53,316 nucleotides of DNA from Cellulomonas sp. HZM (GCF_000708885.1 NZ_JEOE01000020.1:1-53316); one strand, 5' to 3'. Positions 7,375 through 16,667 are shown, numbered from the stretch's first letter. Numbers and translations are program-made. Notes: generated by a model from the sequence alone, not told the origin.

Positions 7375-8796
7375 CTCCGAACGATGGTGGAGCATGCGGG
7401 CCACCTCCGCGATCGTCCCCGACATCGACGGGTACACCGTGATGGCCTCCGCGACCTGGTCGGCCGTGAGGCGGTGGGTCACCGCGAGGGTCAGCGGGAA
7501 CACCGACTCGCTCGCGCGCGGGCCGACGAGCACCGCACCCAGCACCGTGCCCGACGACGGGTGCGCGAAGATCTTGATGAACCCCTCGCGCACGCCCAGC
7601 ATCTTCGCGCGCGGGTTGCGCGTGATCGGCAGCATGCTCACCGTGTAGTGCATGCCCGCCTCCTGCATGCGCGCCTCCGAGAGGCCGACGGTCGCGATCT
7701 CCGGCGCGGTGAAGATGTTCGCCGAGACGCCGCGCAGCGACAGGGGCTTCACGGCGTCGCCCAGCGCGTGCGACATCGCGATGCGCCCCTGCGTCGCCGC
7801 GACCGACGCGAGCGGCAGCACGCCGGTGACGTCGCCCGCCGCGTAGATCCCGCGTGCGGACGTGCGCGACACCTTGTCGACCTGGATGTGCCCCGACGGC
7901 GCGAGTCGGACGCCAGCCTCCTCGAGCCCGAGCCCGGCGGTCGTCGGGATCGAGCCGACCGCGAACAGCACGTGCGTGCCCTCGACCTCGCGCCCGTCGG
8001 AGAGCGTCACGACGACGCCGTCTGCGGTGCGCCGCGCGCCCTCGGCCCGCGAGCGCGACAGCACGGTCATCCCACGACCGCGGAACACGCCCTCGAGCAG
8101 CTCGGCGGCGTCCGCGTCCTCGCCCGGCAGCACGCGGTCGCGCGACGACACGAGCGTGACGTCCGCGCCGAGCGAGGTGTACGCGCCGGCGAACTCCGCA
8201 CCGGTCACGCCGGACCCGACGACGACCAGCTTCTCCGGCAGCGACGTCAGCTCGTACAGCTGCGTCCACGTGAGGATGCGCTCGCCGTCGGGGCGTGCCG
8301 TCGGCAGCTCGCGCGGCGTCGCACCGGTCGCGACGAGCACGACGTCGGCCTCGAGCGTCTCGTCGGGCTCGCCCGCCTGCGTGCGGACCTGGATCCGCTG
8401 CGGCCCGTCGAGCCGACCCTCGCCGAGCACGATGCGGACGCCCTCGCGCTCGAGGCGCGCGCGGATGTCGGCGGACTGCGCCGCGGCCAGCGCCTTGACG
8501 CGCGTGTTCACCGCGGCGAGGTCGATGTGGTGGCGCGCCTCGGCGCCCGACGACGCGAGCCCGTCCGCGCGGATGCCCAGCTCGGGCGCGCGGTCGGCGA
8601 TCGTGAGCCACTCCGCGGTCGCGATCAGGGTCTTGGACGGCATCACGTCGGTCAGCACCGCGGCGCCGCCGAGGCCTGCACGCTCGACGACCGTGACGTC
8701 GGCACCCAGGCGCCGCGCGACGAGGGCGGCCTCGTAGCCACCGGGGCCTCCGCCGACGACGACGACGCGGGAGGGGACGGTCTCAGGGGTGCTCAC
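7369..8796 (-). CDS. lpdA: NAD(P)H-quinone dehydrogenase, LpdA type (dihydrolipoamide dehydrogenase fold)
   Basis: 475 aa from a GTG at 8796; the reading frame continues upstream but the FAD motif GGGPGGYEAAL begins at residue 15 with this start. It has the flavoprotein disulfide-reductase fold: an FAD site, an NAD site (VVGSGVTGAEFAGAY), ATGATPRELP, GIYAAGDVTGVLPLAS and a C-terminal dimerisation domain. The redox-active CxxxxC of true lipoamide dehydrogenases is absent: the segment reads GGAAVLTDVMPSK. The same loss marks mycobacterial LpdA (Rv3303c), a quinone reductase, and the overall wording matches that protein closely. It is probably a cytoplasmic NAD(P)H:quinone oxidoreductase rather than a 2-oxoacid dehydrogenase subunit. 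It is divergent from punA. Confidence 0.88.
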   Translation of the reverse strand: MSTPETVPSRVVVVGGGPGGYEAALVARRLGADVTVVERAGLGGAAVLTDVMPSKTLIATAEWLTIADRAPELGIRADGLASSGAEARHHIDLAAVNTRVKALAAAQSADIRARLEREGVRIVLGEGRLDGPQRIQVRTQAGEPDETLEADVVLVATGATPRELPTARPDGERILTWTQLYELTSLPEKLVVVGSGVTGAEFAGAYTSLGADVTLVSSRDRVLPGEDADAAELLEGVFRGRGMTVLSRSRAEGARRTADGVVVTLSDGREVEGTHVLFAVGSIPTTAGLGLEEAGVRLAPSGHIQVDKVSRTSARGIYAAGDVTGVLPLASVAATQGRIAMSHALGDAVKPLSLRGVSANIFTAPEIATVGLSEARMQEAGMHYTVSMLPITRNPRAKMLGVREGFIKIFAHPSSGTVLGAVLVGPRASESVFPLTLAVTHRLTADQVAEAITVYPSMSGTIAEVARMLHHRSED

Positions 8797-8823
8797 GGAG
8801 GACCATTGTGCCGTGCCCGGGGT

Positions 8824-8829
8824 TAGCCT
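8824..8829 (+). promoter_or_regulatory. -10 hexamer for leaderless punA mRNA
   Basis: TAGCCT ends six bases before the punA ATG, with no Shine-Dalgarno sequence between. Confidence 0.5.
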
Positions 8830-8835
8830 TCCCGC

Positions 8836-9678
8836 ATGAGCGACGTCACCGACCTCGACGACCCGACGACCGACCCGTTCGACGTGGCGCGCGAGGCCGC
8901 CGCCGCGATCGCCGAGCTCACGGGCGTGCCACGGCACGACGTCGCGCTGGTGCTGGGATCGGGCTGGGGCGGCGCGGCCGACCTGCTGGGCGAGACGGTC
9001 GCCGAGCTGCCGAGCACGGACGTGCCGGGGTTCAGCGCCGCCGCGGTCGTCGGGCACTCGGGCGTGATCCGCTCGGTGCGCATCGCGGGCGGCGACGGGG
9101 CCGACGACAGGCACGCTCTCGTGCTCGGGTCGCGCACCCACCTGTACGAGGGCAAGGGCGTGCGCCGCGTGGTGCACGGCGTCCGTACCGCCGCCGCGAC
9201 GGGTGCACGCACGCTCGTGCTGACCAACGGGTGCGGTGGCCTGAACCCCCAGTGGGGTCCCGGCACGCCGGTGCTCATCCGGGACCACATCAACCTCACG
9301 GCGACGTCACCGCTCGAGGGCGCCACGTTCGTCGACCTCACCGACCTGTACTCCTCGCGCCTGCGCGCGATCGCGCACGAGGTGGACCCCGCGCTCGGCG
9401 AGGGCGTGTACGTGCAGTTCCCCGGCCCGCACTACGAGACCCCGGCCGAGGTGCGCATGGCGGGCGTCCTGGGCGGCGACCTCGTCGGGATGTCGACGAC
9501 CCTCGAGGCGATCGCCGCACGGCAGGCCGGGCTCGAGGTGCTGGGGGTGTCGCTCGTGACGAACTTCGGCGCCGGCATCAGCGACCAGCCGCTCTCGCAC
9601 GCCGAGGTGCTCGAGGCGGGCCAGGCCGCCGGGCCTCGGATCAGCGCGCTGCTCGCGGAGGTCGTGCGGCGCATCTGA
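8836..9678 (+). CDS. punA: Purine-nucleoside phosphorylase (trimeric type)
   Basis: 280 aa, the usual length of trimeric class II purine nucleoside phosphorylases. Signatures in order: LVLGSGWGGAAD (phosphate loop), VLGSRTHLYEGKGV, LTNGCGGLNPQWGPG, DHINLTATSPL, QFPGPHYETPAEVRM, VGMSTTLEAIAARQAG and VSLVTNFGAGIS, which holds the purine-binding Asn. It splits purine (deoxy)nucleosides with phosphate into base and (deoxy)ribose-1-phosphate. The following phosphohexomutase-family gene is a frequent neighbour and could isomerise the sugar phosphate. Together with the add/deoA/cdd/deoC operon it forms a nucleoside salvage region. Transcription is predicted to be leaderless. Confidence 0.93.
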   Translation: MSDVTDLDDPTTDPFDVAREAAAAIAELTGVPRHDVALVLGSGWGGAADLLGETVAELPSTDVPGFSAAAVVGHSGVIRSVRIAGGDGADDRHALVLGSRTHLYEGKGVRRVVHGVRTAAATGARTLVLTNGCGGLNPQWGPGTPVLIRDHINLTATSPLEGATFVDLTDLYSSRLRAIAHEVDPALGEGVYVQFPGPHYETPAEVRMAGVLGGDLVGMSTTLEAIAARQAGLEVLGVSLVTNFGAGISDQPLSHAEVLEAGQAAGPRISALLAEVVRRI

Positions 9679-9740
9679 CCGGGACCACGACCGGACCTCA
9701 GACCAGGACCTCTGACCAGGCCGGACCACGCCCACGCCGC

Positions 9741-9746
9741 TAGGTT
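9741..9746 (+). promoter_or_regulatory. -10 hexamer for leaderless phosphohexomutase mRNA
   Basis: TAGGTT with a 7-nt gap to the ATG at 9754; no ribosome-binding site is present. Confidence 0.5.
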
Positions 9747-9753
9747 GGCTCAC

Positions 9754-11613
9754 ATGACCACCGGCTCGAACGACGACGGCGAGACGTGGGACGCGCTGCA
9801 GTCCCAGGTGCGGGCGTGGATCGACGACGACCCCGACCCCCAGACCTCCGACGAGCTGCGCAGGCTGCTCGACGCGGCCACCGCCCCCGGCGACATGCCG
9901 ACCGACGGCCACGACCCGACGCCTGCGCAGTGGAACGTCGACACCGCGAGGCGCCTCGCACGTGAGGACCTCGCGGACCGCTTCTCCGGACCGCTGCAGT
10001 TCGGCACCGCGGGGCTCCGCGGCCGGATCGGCGGCGGCCCGCACCGCATGAACCGTGCGGTCGTCATCCGCGCGGCCGCCGGCATCGCCGACTACCTGAT
10101 CGGCGAGCTCGACGGCGTCACGCCTCCCCCGCGGGTCGTCGTCGGCTACGACGCGCGGCACCGCTCGTCGGACTTCGCGCTCGACACCGTCGCGGTGCTG
10201 ACCGCGGTGGGGATCGAGGCGCTCCTGCTCCCGGAGCCGCTGCCCACACCCGTGCTCGCGTTCGCGGTGCGCCACCTCGACGCCGACGCCGGGATCATGG
10301 TCACGGCGTCGCACAACCCGCCGCAGGACAACGGCTACAAGGTGTACCTCGGCGGCCGGGTGGTGACCGACGGCGGCCGGGGCGCGCAGATCGTGCCGCC
10401 CTTCGACGCCGCGATCGCGCACGAGATCGCGCGCGTGCCGTCCGTGCAGTCCGTGCCGCGCGCCTCGTCGGGCTGGACCGTGCTGGGCGACGAGGTCGCG
10501 GACGCGTACGTCGCGGCGGCGCTCACGCTCGCGGACGACGACCCGGCGGTCCGTGCCGCGGCCGCGCACCTCAAGGTGGTCCTGACGCCGCTGCACGGCG
10601 TGGGCGGGTGGATCGCGCGCCGCGTGCTCGAGGGCGCGGGGTTCACGGACCTCGTCGTGGTGCCCGAGCAGGAGGCGCCCGATCCGGACTTCCCGAGCGT
10701 CGCGTTCCCGAACCCCGAGGAGCCGGGTGCGATCGACCTCGCGCTCGGTCTCGCGAGCGATGCGCGCGCCGACCTGGTGCTCGCGCTCGACCCCGACGCG
10801 GACCGGTGCGCCGCCGCCGTGCAGGACCCTCGCGTGCACGTGCACCGCGGCCCGGACACCGCCGGCGCCGAGGGCTGGCGGATGCTGCACGGCGACGAGA
10901 CGGGCGCGCTGCTGGGCGACGAGGTCGCGGCGGGCGTCGCCGACCCGTCGTCGGCGCGCTTCGCGAGCTCGATCGTGTCCTCGCGCCTGCTCGAGCGCAT
11001 CGCGGCGGATCGCGGGATCGGCTACGTCCCGACGCTGACGGGCTTCAAGTGGATCGCTCGCGTCGACGGGCTCGCGTTCGGGTACGAGGAGGCGCTCGGG
11101 TACTGCGTCGACCCCGAACGTGTGCACGACAAGGACGGCATCACCGCCGCGCTGCGGATCGCCGGCCTCGCGGCGCGCGTCAAGGCCGCCGGCGGGACGC
11201 TCATCGGCGTCCTCGACGGCCTCGCACGCCGGCACGGCCTGCACCTGACGGACCAGGTCTCGGCGCGGTTCACGGACCTGTCCGCCATCCCTGCGTCGGT
11301 CGACCGGCTGCGGTCGGCACCACCGACGACGCTCGCGGGCTCGCGCGTGCAGGAGGTCGTCGACCTCGCGGCAGGCACCGACGACGACCGCGGCGGCCTA
11401 CCGCCCACCGACGGGCTGCGGCTGACGACGGCGGACGGCACGCGCGTCGTCGTGCGCCCCTCCGGCACCGAGCCCAAGGTGAAGTGCTACCTCGAGGTGA
11501 TCGTCCCGCTCCAGCCCGACGCGTCCGACGACGACGTGACGGCCGCGCGCCACCAGGCACGCGACCGCCTCGACGCCGTGGCCCACGACATGCGCGCCGC
11601 GCTGGGCATCTGA
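9754..11613 (+). CDS. pmmB: Phospho-sugar mutase (phosphoglucomutase/phosphomannomutase, PmmB-like)
   Basis: 619 aa, four-domain alpha-D-phosphohexomutase. The catalytic phosphoserine motif TASHNP has S186, the Mg2+ loop DPDADR has D346/D348/D350, the sugar-specificity loop reads FGYEEALGY, and the C-terminal phosphate-binding motif is RPSGTEPKVKCYLEV. It interconverts 1- and 6- (or 5-) phosphates of hexoses or pentoses. Its place directly after punA, as in mycobacterial deoD-pmmB, suggests that ribose/deoxyribose-1-phosphate could be a physiological substrate (inference). A TTG at 9745 is in frame, but ATG 9754 fits the leaderless promoter. It ends 13 nt from the convergent secreted-protein gene. 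Confidence 0.9.
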   Translation: MTTGSNDDGETWDALQSQVRAWIDDDPDPQTSDELRRLLDAATAPGDMPTDGHDPTPAQWNVDTARRLAREDLADRFSGPLQFGTAGLRGRIGGGPHRMNRAVVIRAAAGIADYLIGELDGVTPPPRVVVGYDARHRSSDFALDTVAVLTAVGIEALLLPEPLPTPVLAFAVRHLDADAGIMVTASHNPPQDNGYKVYLGGRVVTDGGRGAQIVPPFDAAIAHEIARVPSVQSVPRASSGWTVLGDEVADAYVAAALTLADDDPAVRAAAAHLKVVLTPLHGVGGWIARRVLEGAGFTDLVVVPEQEAPDPDFPSVAFPNPEEPGAIDLALGLASDARADLVLALDPDADRCAAAVQDPRVHVHRGPDTAGAEGWRMLHGDETGALLGDEVAAGVADPSSARFASSIVSSRLLERIAADRGIGYVPTLTGFKWIARVDGLAFGYEEALGYCVDPERVHDKDGITAALRIAGLAARVKAAGGTLIGVLDGLARRHGLHLTDQVSARFTDLSAIPASVDRLRSAPPTTLAGSRVQEVVDLAAGTDDDRGGLPPTDGLRLTTADGTRVVVRPSGTEPKVKCYLEVIVPLQPDASDDDVTAARHQARDRLDAVAHDMRAALGI

Positions 11614-11626
11614 CGACGCCGTCCGC

Positions 11627-13108
11627 TCAGCTGCGGACCTTGAACGTCGCCTTCTTGCTCACGTAGCCGGACTTCTTCACGGTCAGCGTCTTGGTGCCCT
11701 TCGACGTTCCCTTGGCGACCTTGACCTTCGCCGTGCCGTGCGACCCGGTCGTGTACTTCCTGCCCTTGTAGGTGAACGTCGCACCCTTGACCTTGGCCCC
11801 GGCGTCGGTGACGGTCACCGTCACCGTGCCGCCCTTGGCCTTGCGGACCGACGAGGGGCCGGTCTTCACGGTCAGCCCGGCGCCGAGCTGGGTGTGGTAG
11901 ATCCCGATCGCGCTCGACCCGTTCTTGACGTCGGCCGTCACGACGACGTCGGCGACACCGCGCGACCCCTCGATCGCGGTCTTCCAGATCGTCGAGCTGT
12001 GCACCGGCTTCGACGCGACGACCGCACCGAGCCGCGTCGCCGCGGTGTTGCTGCGCACCGCGTGCACCACGGCCTTGCTGCCGCTGTAGGCGGTCGCCCA
12101 CGCGACCCACACGCGCCCGCCCGGCCCGGCGCTCGCCGAGACGTCACGTGCGTCCGTGGCCTTGACCTGGGTGTAGGTCTTCGACGAGGTCGACGAGCCG
12201 ACGCGCCACACCCGCACGTACCTGGTGGTCGGGTAGCCGACCGTGTAGGCGAGCACGACGCCGCCGCCGCTGCGGGCGACGAGGGCGACCCGCTGGTCGG
12301 GCTGCAGCGCGGTGCCGGACCCCGGGGCCCGCACGGCCTTCGACGCCGTCGGCAGCACGCGCTGCACCCAGATGCCCGTGTCCGACGGCTTCGACGACGA
12401 CCCCAGCTGGTACCACGCGGCCCAGACCTCGCCCGTGCGTGCGTCGCGCGCCAGCGCCCCCTCGTACGCGTTGCCGCTGTGCGCGGTGGTCGTGCGGTCG
12501 GCCGACGTCGACGGCATGACGGTGTCCGCGCCGACGTGGTAGCTCAGCCGGTCGTCGGACGACTGCGTGAACGCGGAGACGAGCGTGCCCTTCACGTCGA
12601 CGACGTCGAGCGCGTAGCCGCCTGCCTCCGACCTGCTGAGACCGCCCGGGGCGAGCGACCACGACGAGCCGTTCGTCGACGTCGCGTAGGCGACCGCGCC
12701 CTGGTACTTCTCCGCCGGCGACGTCGTGCGGATGCCCTGAAGCGCGACGACCACCTTGCCGTTGCTGCGCGCGAACGCGACGCGCTGGTCGAGCGAGGCC
12801 CACCCCTTGACGACGGTCGACGTGCCGCCGACCGGCTTGCCGGACGTGCTCACCTGGCGCGTGTAGACGCCCTGGCTGGTGCCCTCGGTGGACCAGCCGA
12901 CGAGCAGCCGGCTGCCCTGCGCCGACGGCAGCTGCACCACGTCGGGCTGCGTGATGTTCCACAGCCCGCTGCCCGTGGCGAGCGTGCTCCACGCACCGCC
13001 CGAACCGGCCTGCGCGGGGGCCGCGAGCCCCAGCACCGCGAGGGATCCGACCACGACGGACGCGAGCACGCCCGCCCCGAACCTACGAGTCCTGTGCCGC
13101 ACGTGCAT
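11627..13108 (-). CDS. Secreted protein of unknown function with C-terminal Ig-like domain
   Basis: 493 aa. The start at ATG 13108 follows a GGGGGG ribosome-binding tract and gives a clean signal peptide (basic MHVRHRTRR, hydrophobic core, cleavage after PAQA around residue 33). The mature part has repeated blades with WAAWYQLG-, WVAWATAY- and LLVGWSTEG-like segments, suggestive of a beta-propeller of the sialidase or exo-type kind without recognisable catalytic motifs. The last ~90 residues, rich in Lys, Thr, Val and Gly (KAKGGTVTVTVTDAG, KKATFKVRS), look like a bacterial Ig-like domain. No membrane anchor or sortase signal is seen. A TAGCGT hexamer lies ~50 nt upstream. Function not recognised. 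Confidence 0.75.
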   Translation of the reverse strand: MHVRHRTRRFGAGVLASVVVGSLAVLGLAAPAQAGSGGAWSTLATGSGLWNITQPDVVQLPSAQGSRLLVGWSTEGTSQGVYTRQVSTSGKPVGGTSTVVKGWASLDQRVAFARSNGKVVVALQGIRTTSPAEKYQGAVAYATSTNGSSWSLAPGGLSRSEAGGYALDVVDVKGTLVSAFTQSSDDRLSYHVGADTVMPSTSADRTTTAHSGNAYEGALARDARTGEVWAAWYQLGSSSKPSDTGIWVQRVLPTASKAVRAPGSGTALQPDQRVALVARSGGGVVLAYTVGYPTTRYVRVWRVGSSTSSKTYTQVKATDARDVSASAGPGGRVWVAWATAYSGSKAVVHAVRSNTAATRLGAVVASKPVHSSTIWKTAIEGSRGVADVVVTADVKNGSSAIGIYHTQLGAGLTVKTGPSSVRKAKGGTVTVTVTDAGAKVKGATFTYKGRKYTTGSHGTAKVKVAKGTSKGTKTLTVKKSGYVSKKATFKVRS

Positions 13109-13184
13109 CGTCGCCCCCCGGCGCTCCGGGCGCCGTCGCTCGGCGCCACCGATCCGGACGCTAGCGGGGACGGGACATTCCGGG

Positions 13185-13202
13185 CACCGGGATTCCCGGG
13201 TG
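13185..13202 (-). terminator. Possible hairpin downstream of deoC
   Basis: CACCGGG and CCCGGGTG form a short stem around ATT, with one bulge, about 28 nt past the deoC stop. It is the only inverted repeat there that could end the nucleoside operon. Weak, and without a T-run. Confidence 0.3.
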
Positions 13203-13229
13203 AAGTCGCGCCGGGACGCTCGGCGACCG

Positions 13230-13910
13230 CTAGTACCCGCTGTCCGCCTCGAAGCCCGCGAGCACCGCCGCCGTCCCGGACAGCCCGAGGCGCGTCGCAC
13301 CCGCGTCGATCATCGCGAGCGCGTCGGCCGTCGTGCGGATGCCGCCCGACGCCTTGACGCCGAGCTCTCCGCCGACGGTGTCCGCCATGATCGACACGGC
13401 GTGCACGGTCGCGCCGCCCGCCGGGTGGAAGCCCGTCGACGTCTTGACGAAGTCCGCACCCGCGTCCCGCGCGGCCCGGCACACCTGGACGATCTCGTGG
13501 TCGGTGAGCACGGCGGACTCGATGATGACCTTGAGCACCGTGGGTGCCGGCACGGCCGCGCGCACCGCCGCGACGTCGGCCCGGACGTCCTCGAACCGGC
13601 CCTCCTTGGCCGCGCCCACGTCGATGACCATGTCGACCTCGTCGGCCCCGTCCCGCACCGACCGCTCCGCCTCCGCGGCCTTGACCGACGAGTGGTGCTT
13701 GCCCGACGGGAAGCCGCACACCGTGGCGATCTTGAGCCCGTCCGGGACCGTCACCGGCAGGAACGACGGCGAGATGCAGATCGAGTACGTCCCGAGCCGC
13801 GCGGCCTCGGCGACCAGCGCCTCGACGTCCTCGCGGGTCGCCTCGGGCTTGAGCAGCGTGTGGTCGACGAACTGCGCGAGCGCTTCCGGGTCCAGGGGTG
13901 CGTGGGTCAT
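13230..13910 (-). CDS. deoC: Deoxyribose-phosphate aldolase
   Basis: 226 aa, normal family length. The TIM-barrel class I aldolase motifs are present: [10 protein letters not shown] near the N-terminus, [27 protein letters not shown], the Schiff-base lysine in [10 protein letters not shown], and [11 protein letters not shown]. It splits 2-deoxyribose-5-phosphate into glyceraldehyde-3-phosphate and acetaldehyde, the last step of deoxyribonucleoside catabolism. The ATG overlaps the add stop codon (ATGA), so translation is probably coupled. It is the last gene of the minus-strand nucleoside operon. Confidence 0.95.
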   Translation of the reverse strand: MTHAPLDPEALAQFVDHTLLKPEATREDVEALVAEAARLGTYSICISPSFLPVTVPDGLKIATVCGFPSGKHHSSVKAAEAERSVRDGADEVDMVIDVGAAKEGRFEDVRADVAAVRAAVPAPTVLKVIIESAVLTDHEIVQVCRAARDAGADFVKTSTGFHPAGGATVHAVSIMADTVGGELGVKASGGIRTTADALAMIDAGATRLGLSGTAAVLAGFEADSGY

Positions 13911-15061
13911 GCGCGGTGCCTTCCTCCGCGGGCCGCGGCGTACGCGGGCCGGATCACGGTGTCGATGAGCGCGGCGCGCTCGTCGTGGTGGATGAACGCG
14001 TGCGCCGCGGCCGTGACCGCGACGTCCTCGAGGTCCGCGAGCGTCCAGCCGGCCTCCTGCACGAGCAGCGTCAGCTCGCGGGACAGCGACGTGCCCGACT
14101 GCAGGCGGTTGTCCGTGTTGACGGTCACGGCGAAGCCGAGCTCGTGCAGGCACGTGACCGGGTGGCTCGCGACCGAGTCGGCCGCGCCGGTCTGCAGGTT
14201 CGACGACGGGCACAGCTCGAGCGCGATGCGGCGGTCCCGGACCCAGTGCGCGAGCACCCCGAGCCGGTCGCCCAGCTCGTCGGCCCCCGTGTCCTGCGCG
14301 ATGCCCGCACCGTGCCCGAGTCGGCACGCGTGGCCGACGTGCACGGCCTCCGCGACCGACCCGAGCCCCGCGGCCTCGCCCGCGTGCACGGTCGCCGGGA
14401 AGTCGTTGTCCCGCAGGAGCGCGAACGCCTCGGCGTGCAGGGAGGGCGGGAACCCCTCCTCGGGCCCGGCGATGTCGAACCCGACGACGCCGACGTCGCG
14501 GTTGTCGAGCGCGAGGCGGGCGATCTCGAGCGAACGGTCCGCCTGCCGCATCGCGGACAGGATCGTGCCGATCCTGATCGACCCGACGCCGGAGCCGTTC
14601 GACGACGCCTGCGCACTGCCGTCGGCGAAGCCGCCCAGCACCGCGTCGACGACCTCCTGCAGGGTCAGCCCCTCGCGCTGGTGCTGCTCGGGCGCGAACC
14701 GCACCTCGGCGTAGACGACGCCGTCCGCGGCCAGGTCGATCGCCGCCTCGCGCGCCACCCGGCGCAGGTGCTCGGGCGTCTGCATCACCGCGATCGTGTG
14801 CTCGAACGTCTCGAGGTAGCGCTCGAGCGACCCCGCGTTCGCGGCGTCGGTGAACCAGGCCGCGAGCCCTTCGGCGTCCGGCGCGGGCAGCTCGTGGCCG
14901 ATCTCGGCGGCGAGCTCGACGATCGTCGCGGGACGCAGCCCGCCGTCCAGGTGGTCGTGCAACAGGACCTTGGGCAGACCGGGGACGAGGCCGACGAGCT
15001 GCTCGGTGCGCTCGCCGGCGTCCTCGTCGCGCTCCTGCGGATGACCGTCCGGCTCGCTCAC
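13907..15061 (-). CDS. add: Adenosine deaminase
   Basis: 384 aa, GTG start overlapping the stop of the preceding small gene (GTGA). Zn-dependent amidohydrolase motifs: LHDHLDGG (metal His pair), [25 protein letters not shown] with the catalytic His, [11 protein letters not shown], and [11 protein letters not shown] near the final metal ligand. It deaminates adenosine and deoxyadenosine to inosine and deoxyinosine, which PunA can then phosphorolyse. The extra ~25 acidic residues before the core are unusual but do not disturb the domain. Confidence 0.95.
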   Translation of the reverse strand: MSEPDGHPQERDEDAGERTEQLVGLVPGLPKVLLHDHLDGGLRPATIVELAAEIGHELPAPDAEGLAAWFTDAANAGSLERYLETFEHTIAVMQTPEHLRRVAREAAIDLAADGVVYAEVRFAPEQHQREGLTLQEVVDAVLGGFADGSAQASSNGSGVGSIRIGTILSAMRQADRSLEIARLALDNRDVGVVGFDIAGPEEGFPPSLHAEAFALLRDNDFPATVHAGEAAGLGSVAEAVHVGHACRLGHGAGIAQDTGADELGDRLGVLAHWVRDRRIALELCPSSNLQTGAADSVASHPVTCLHELGFAVTVNTDNRLQSGTSLSRELTLLVQEAGWTLADLEDVAVTAAAHAFIHHDERAALIDTVIRPAYAAARGGRHRA

Positions 15062-15288
15062 TCAGGTTCCTCCTCGTCGTCGTCCAGGTCCACCTCGTCG
15101 TCCTGCTCGACGACGTCCGCCTCGTCGGCCCGTCCCTCGAGGTCGGGCCGCGGGAAGTCGGGCTCGTACTCGTCGGGGTCGGGCGGTGCCAGGTCGTCGA
15201 CCGGCTCGCCCAGCCGGGCGGGCTCGTGGGGGTCGGCGGGCTCCAGGCCCGCGTCACGCCAGGCGTCGTTCCCGGGAACGGTGCTCAT
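15058..15288 (-). CDS. Small acidic protein of unknown function in the nucleoside operon
   Basis: 76 aa, no domain recognised. The N-terminus ([20 protein letters not shown]) is followed by a Pro/Asp/Glu-rich segment and a nearly all-acidic tail ([11 protein letters not shown]). It has no signal peptide or membrane span and is probably disordered. It sits ~95 nt after deoA, and its TGA overlaps the add GTG by four bases, so add translation would be coupled to it. An alternative in-frame ATG at 15327 would add 13 residues; GGAG before 15288 favours the shorter form. A real gene is likely given the coupling; its function is unknown. Confidence 0.65.
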   Translation of the reverse strand: MSTVPGNDAWRDAGLEPADPHEPARLGEPVDDLAPPDPDEYEPDFPRPDLEGRADEADVVEQDDEVDLDDDEEEPE

Positions 15289-15383
15289 CGCTGCTCCAGA
15301 CGTTCGGTGGCTGCGGACGGTCCCCATCGTGCTCCGCTCGTCGCACGGCCGCAGGTCCAGCGGGCGCGCACTTCGGCGGCGGA

Positions 15384-16667
15384 TCAGTCGATGCGACCCA
15401 GCACGAGCGGGCGCACCGCGACGTCGGTCCCCGCGGGCGCGACGACGACCCCTCCCTCGAGCGCCTCCCGTGCGCGCCCGAACCGTTCGGGGGTGTCGGT
15501 GTGCAGCGTGAGGATGGGCTCGCCCGCGCGCACCGTGTCGCCCGGCCGCGCGTGCAGGACGACGCCCGCACCCGCCTGCACCGGGTCCTCCTTGCGTGCC
15601 CGGCCGGCACCGAGGCGCCACGCCGCGATGCCGACGGCGTACGCGTCGAGCGTCTCGAGGACACCGTCGCTCTCCGCCACGACGACGTCCGTCTCGCGCG
15701 CCCACGGGAGCTCGGCGCGGGGGTCGCCGCCCTGCGCCTCGATCATCCGGTTCCAGGCATCCATCGCGCGGCCGTCGGCGAGCGCCGCGGCCGGGTCCGC
15801 GTCGGGACGGCCCGCGGCGTCGAGCATCTCGCGCGCGAGCGCGAGCGTGAGCTCGACGACGTCGGCGGGACCGCCGCCCGCGAGCACCTCGACCGACTCG
15901 CGCACCTCGAGGGCGTTGCCCGCCGTGAGCCCGAGCGGCGTCGACATGTCGGTGAGCAGCGCGACCGTGCGCACGCCCGCGTCGGTCCCCAGGTCGACCA
16001 TCGTGCGCGCGAGCTCGGACGCGCGGTCCAGGTCCTTCATGAACGCGCCCGAGCCGACCTTCACGTCGAGCACGAGCGCGCCCGTGCCCTCGGCGATCTT
16101 CTTGCTCATGATCGAGCTCGCGATGAGCGGGATCGCCTCGACCGTGCCCGTGACGTCCCGCAGCGCGTACAGCTTGCGGTCCGCGGGCGCGAGGCCCGAT
16201 CCGGCCTGGCAGATCACGGCGCCGACGTCCTCGAGCTGGCGCATCATCTCGTCGTTGCTCAACGCGGCGCGCCAACCGGGGATCGACTCGAGCTTGTCGA
16301 GCGTCCCGCCCGTGTGGCCCAGGCCGCGGCCGGACAGCTGCGGGACCGCGACGTCGAACACCGCGACGAGCGGCGCGAGCGGCAGCGTGATCTTGTCCCC
16401 GACGCCGCCGGTCGAGTGCTTGTCCGCGGTGGGGCGGCTCAGGTGCGAGAACGACATGCGCTCGCCCGACGCGATCATCGCGGCGGTCCAGCGCGCGATC
16501 TCCGCGCGGTCCATCCCGTTGAGCAGGATCGCCATGTTGAGCGCCGACATCTGCTCGTCGGCCACCTCGCCGCGCGTGTACGCGTCGATCACCCAGTCGA
16601 TCTGCGCGTCGGACAGCCGGTGCCCGTCGCGCTTGGCGACGATCACCTCGACGGCGTCGAAGCTCAT
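15384..16667 (-). CDS. deoA: Thymidine phosphorylase
   Basis: 427 aa with the three-domain class II nucleoside phosphorylase layout: N-terminal MSFDAVEVIVAKRDGHRLSD, ADKHSTGGVGDKITLPLAP (phosphate loop), LGHTGGTLDKLESI, ALRDVTGTVEAIPLIASSI, MSKKIAEGTGALVLDVKVG, and a C-terminal beta domain. It converts thymidine (and possibly other pyrimidine deoxynucleosides) to base plus deoxyribose-1-phosphate. The ATG overlaps the cdd TGA (ATGA) and is preceded by GGAGGAGAGG. The frame is open further upstream, but that part is antisense-like to cdd and is not the protein. Confidence 0.95.
   Translation of the reverse strand: MSFDAVEVIVAKRDGHRLSDAQIDWVIDAYTRGEVADEQMSALNMAILLNGMDRAEIARWTAAMIASGERMSFSHLSRPTADKHSTGGVGDKITLPLAPLVAVFDVAVPQLSGRGLGHTGGTLDKLESIPGWRAALSNDEMMRQLEDVGAVICQAGSGLAPADRKLYALRDVTGTVEAIPLIASSIMSKKIAEGTGALVLDVKVGSGAFMKDLDRASELARTMVDLGTDAGVRTVALLTDMSTPLGLTAGNALEVRESVEVLAGGGPADVVELTLALAREMLDAAGRPDADPAAALADGRAMDAWNRMIEAQGGDPRAELPWARETDVVVAESDGVLETLDAYAVGIAAWRLGAGRARKEDPVQAGAGVVLHARPGDTVRAGEPILTLHTDTPERFGRAREALEGGVVVAPAGTDVAVRPLVLGRID

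Noticed and set aside
5806..8826. A 1006-codon plus-strand frame across GH31, the intergenic repeat and lpdA
   Set aside because: It is out of frame with GH31 and antisense to lpdA, with low-complexity Arg/Ala/Gly composition. GH31 and lpdA have clear catalytic motifs in their own frames.
11621..11638. GTCCGC/GCGGAC hairpin at the pmmB/secreted-protein junction as a terminator
   Set aside because: It has only a 6-bp stem, overlapping the end of the secreted-protein coding sequence, and is too weak to call.
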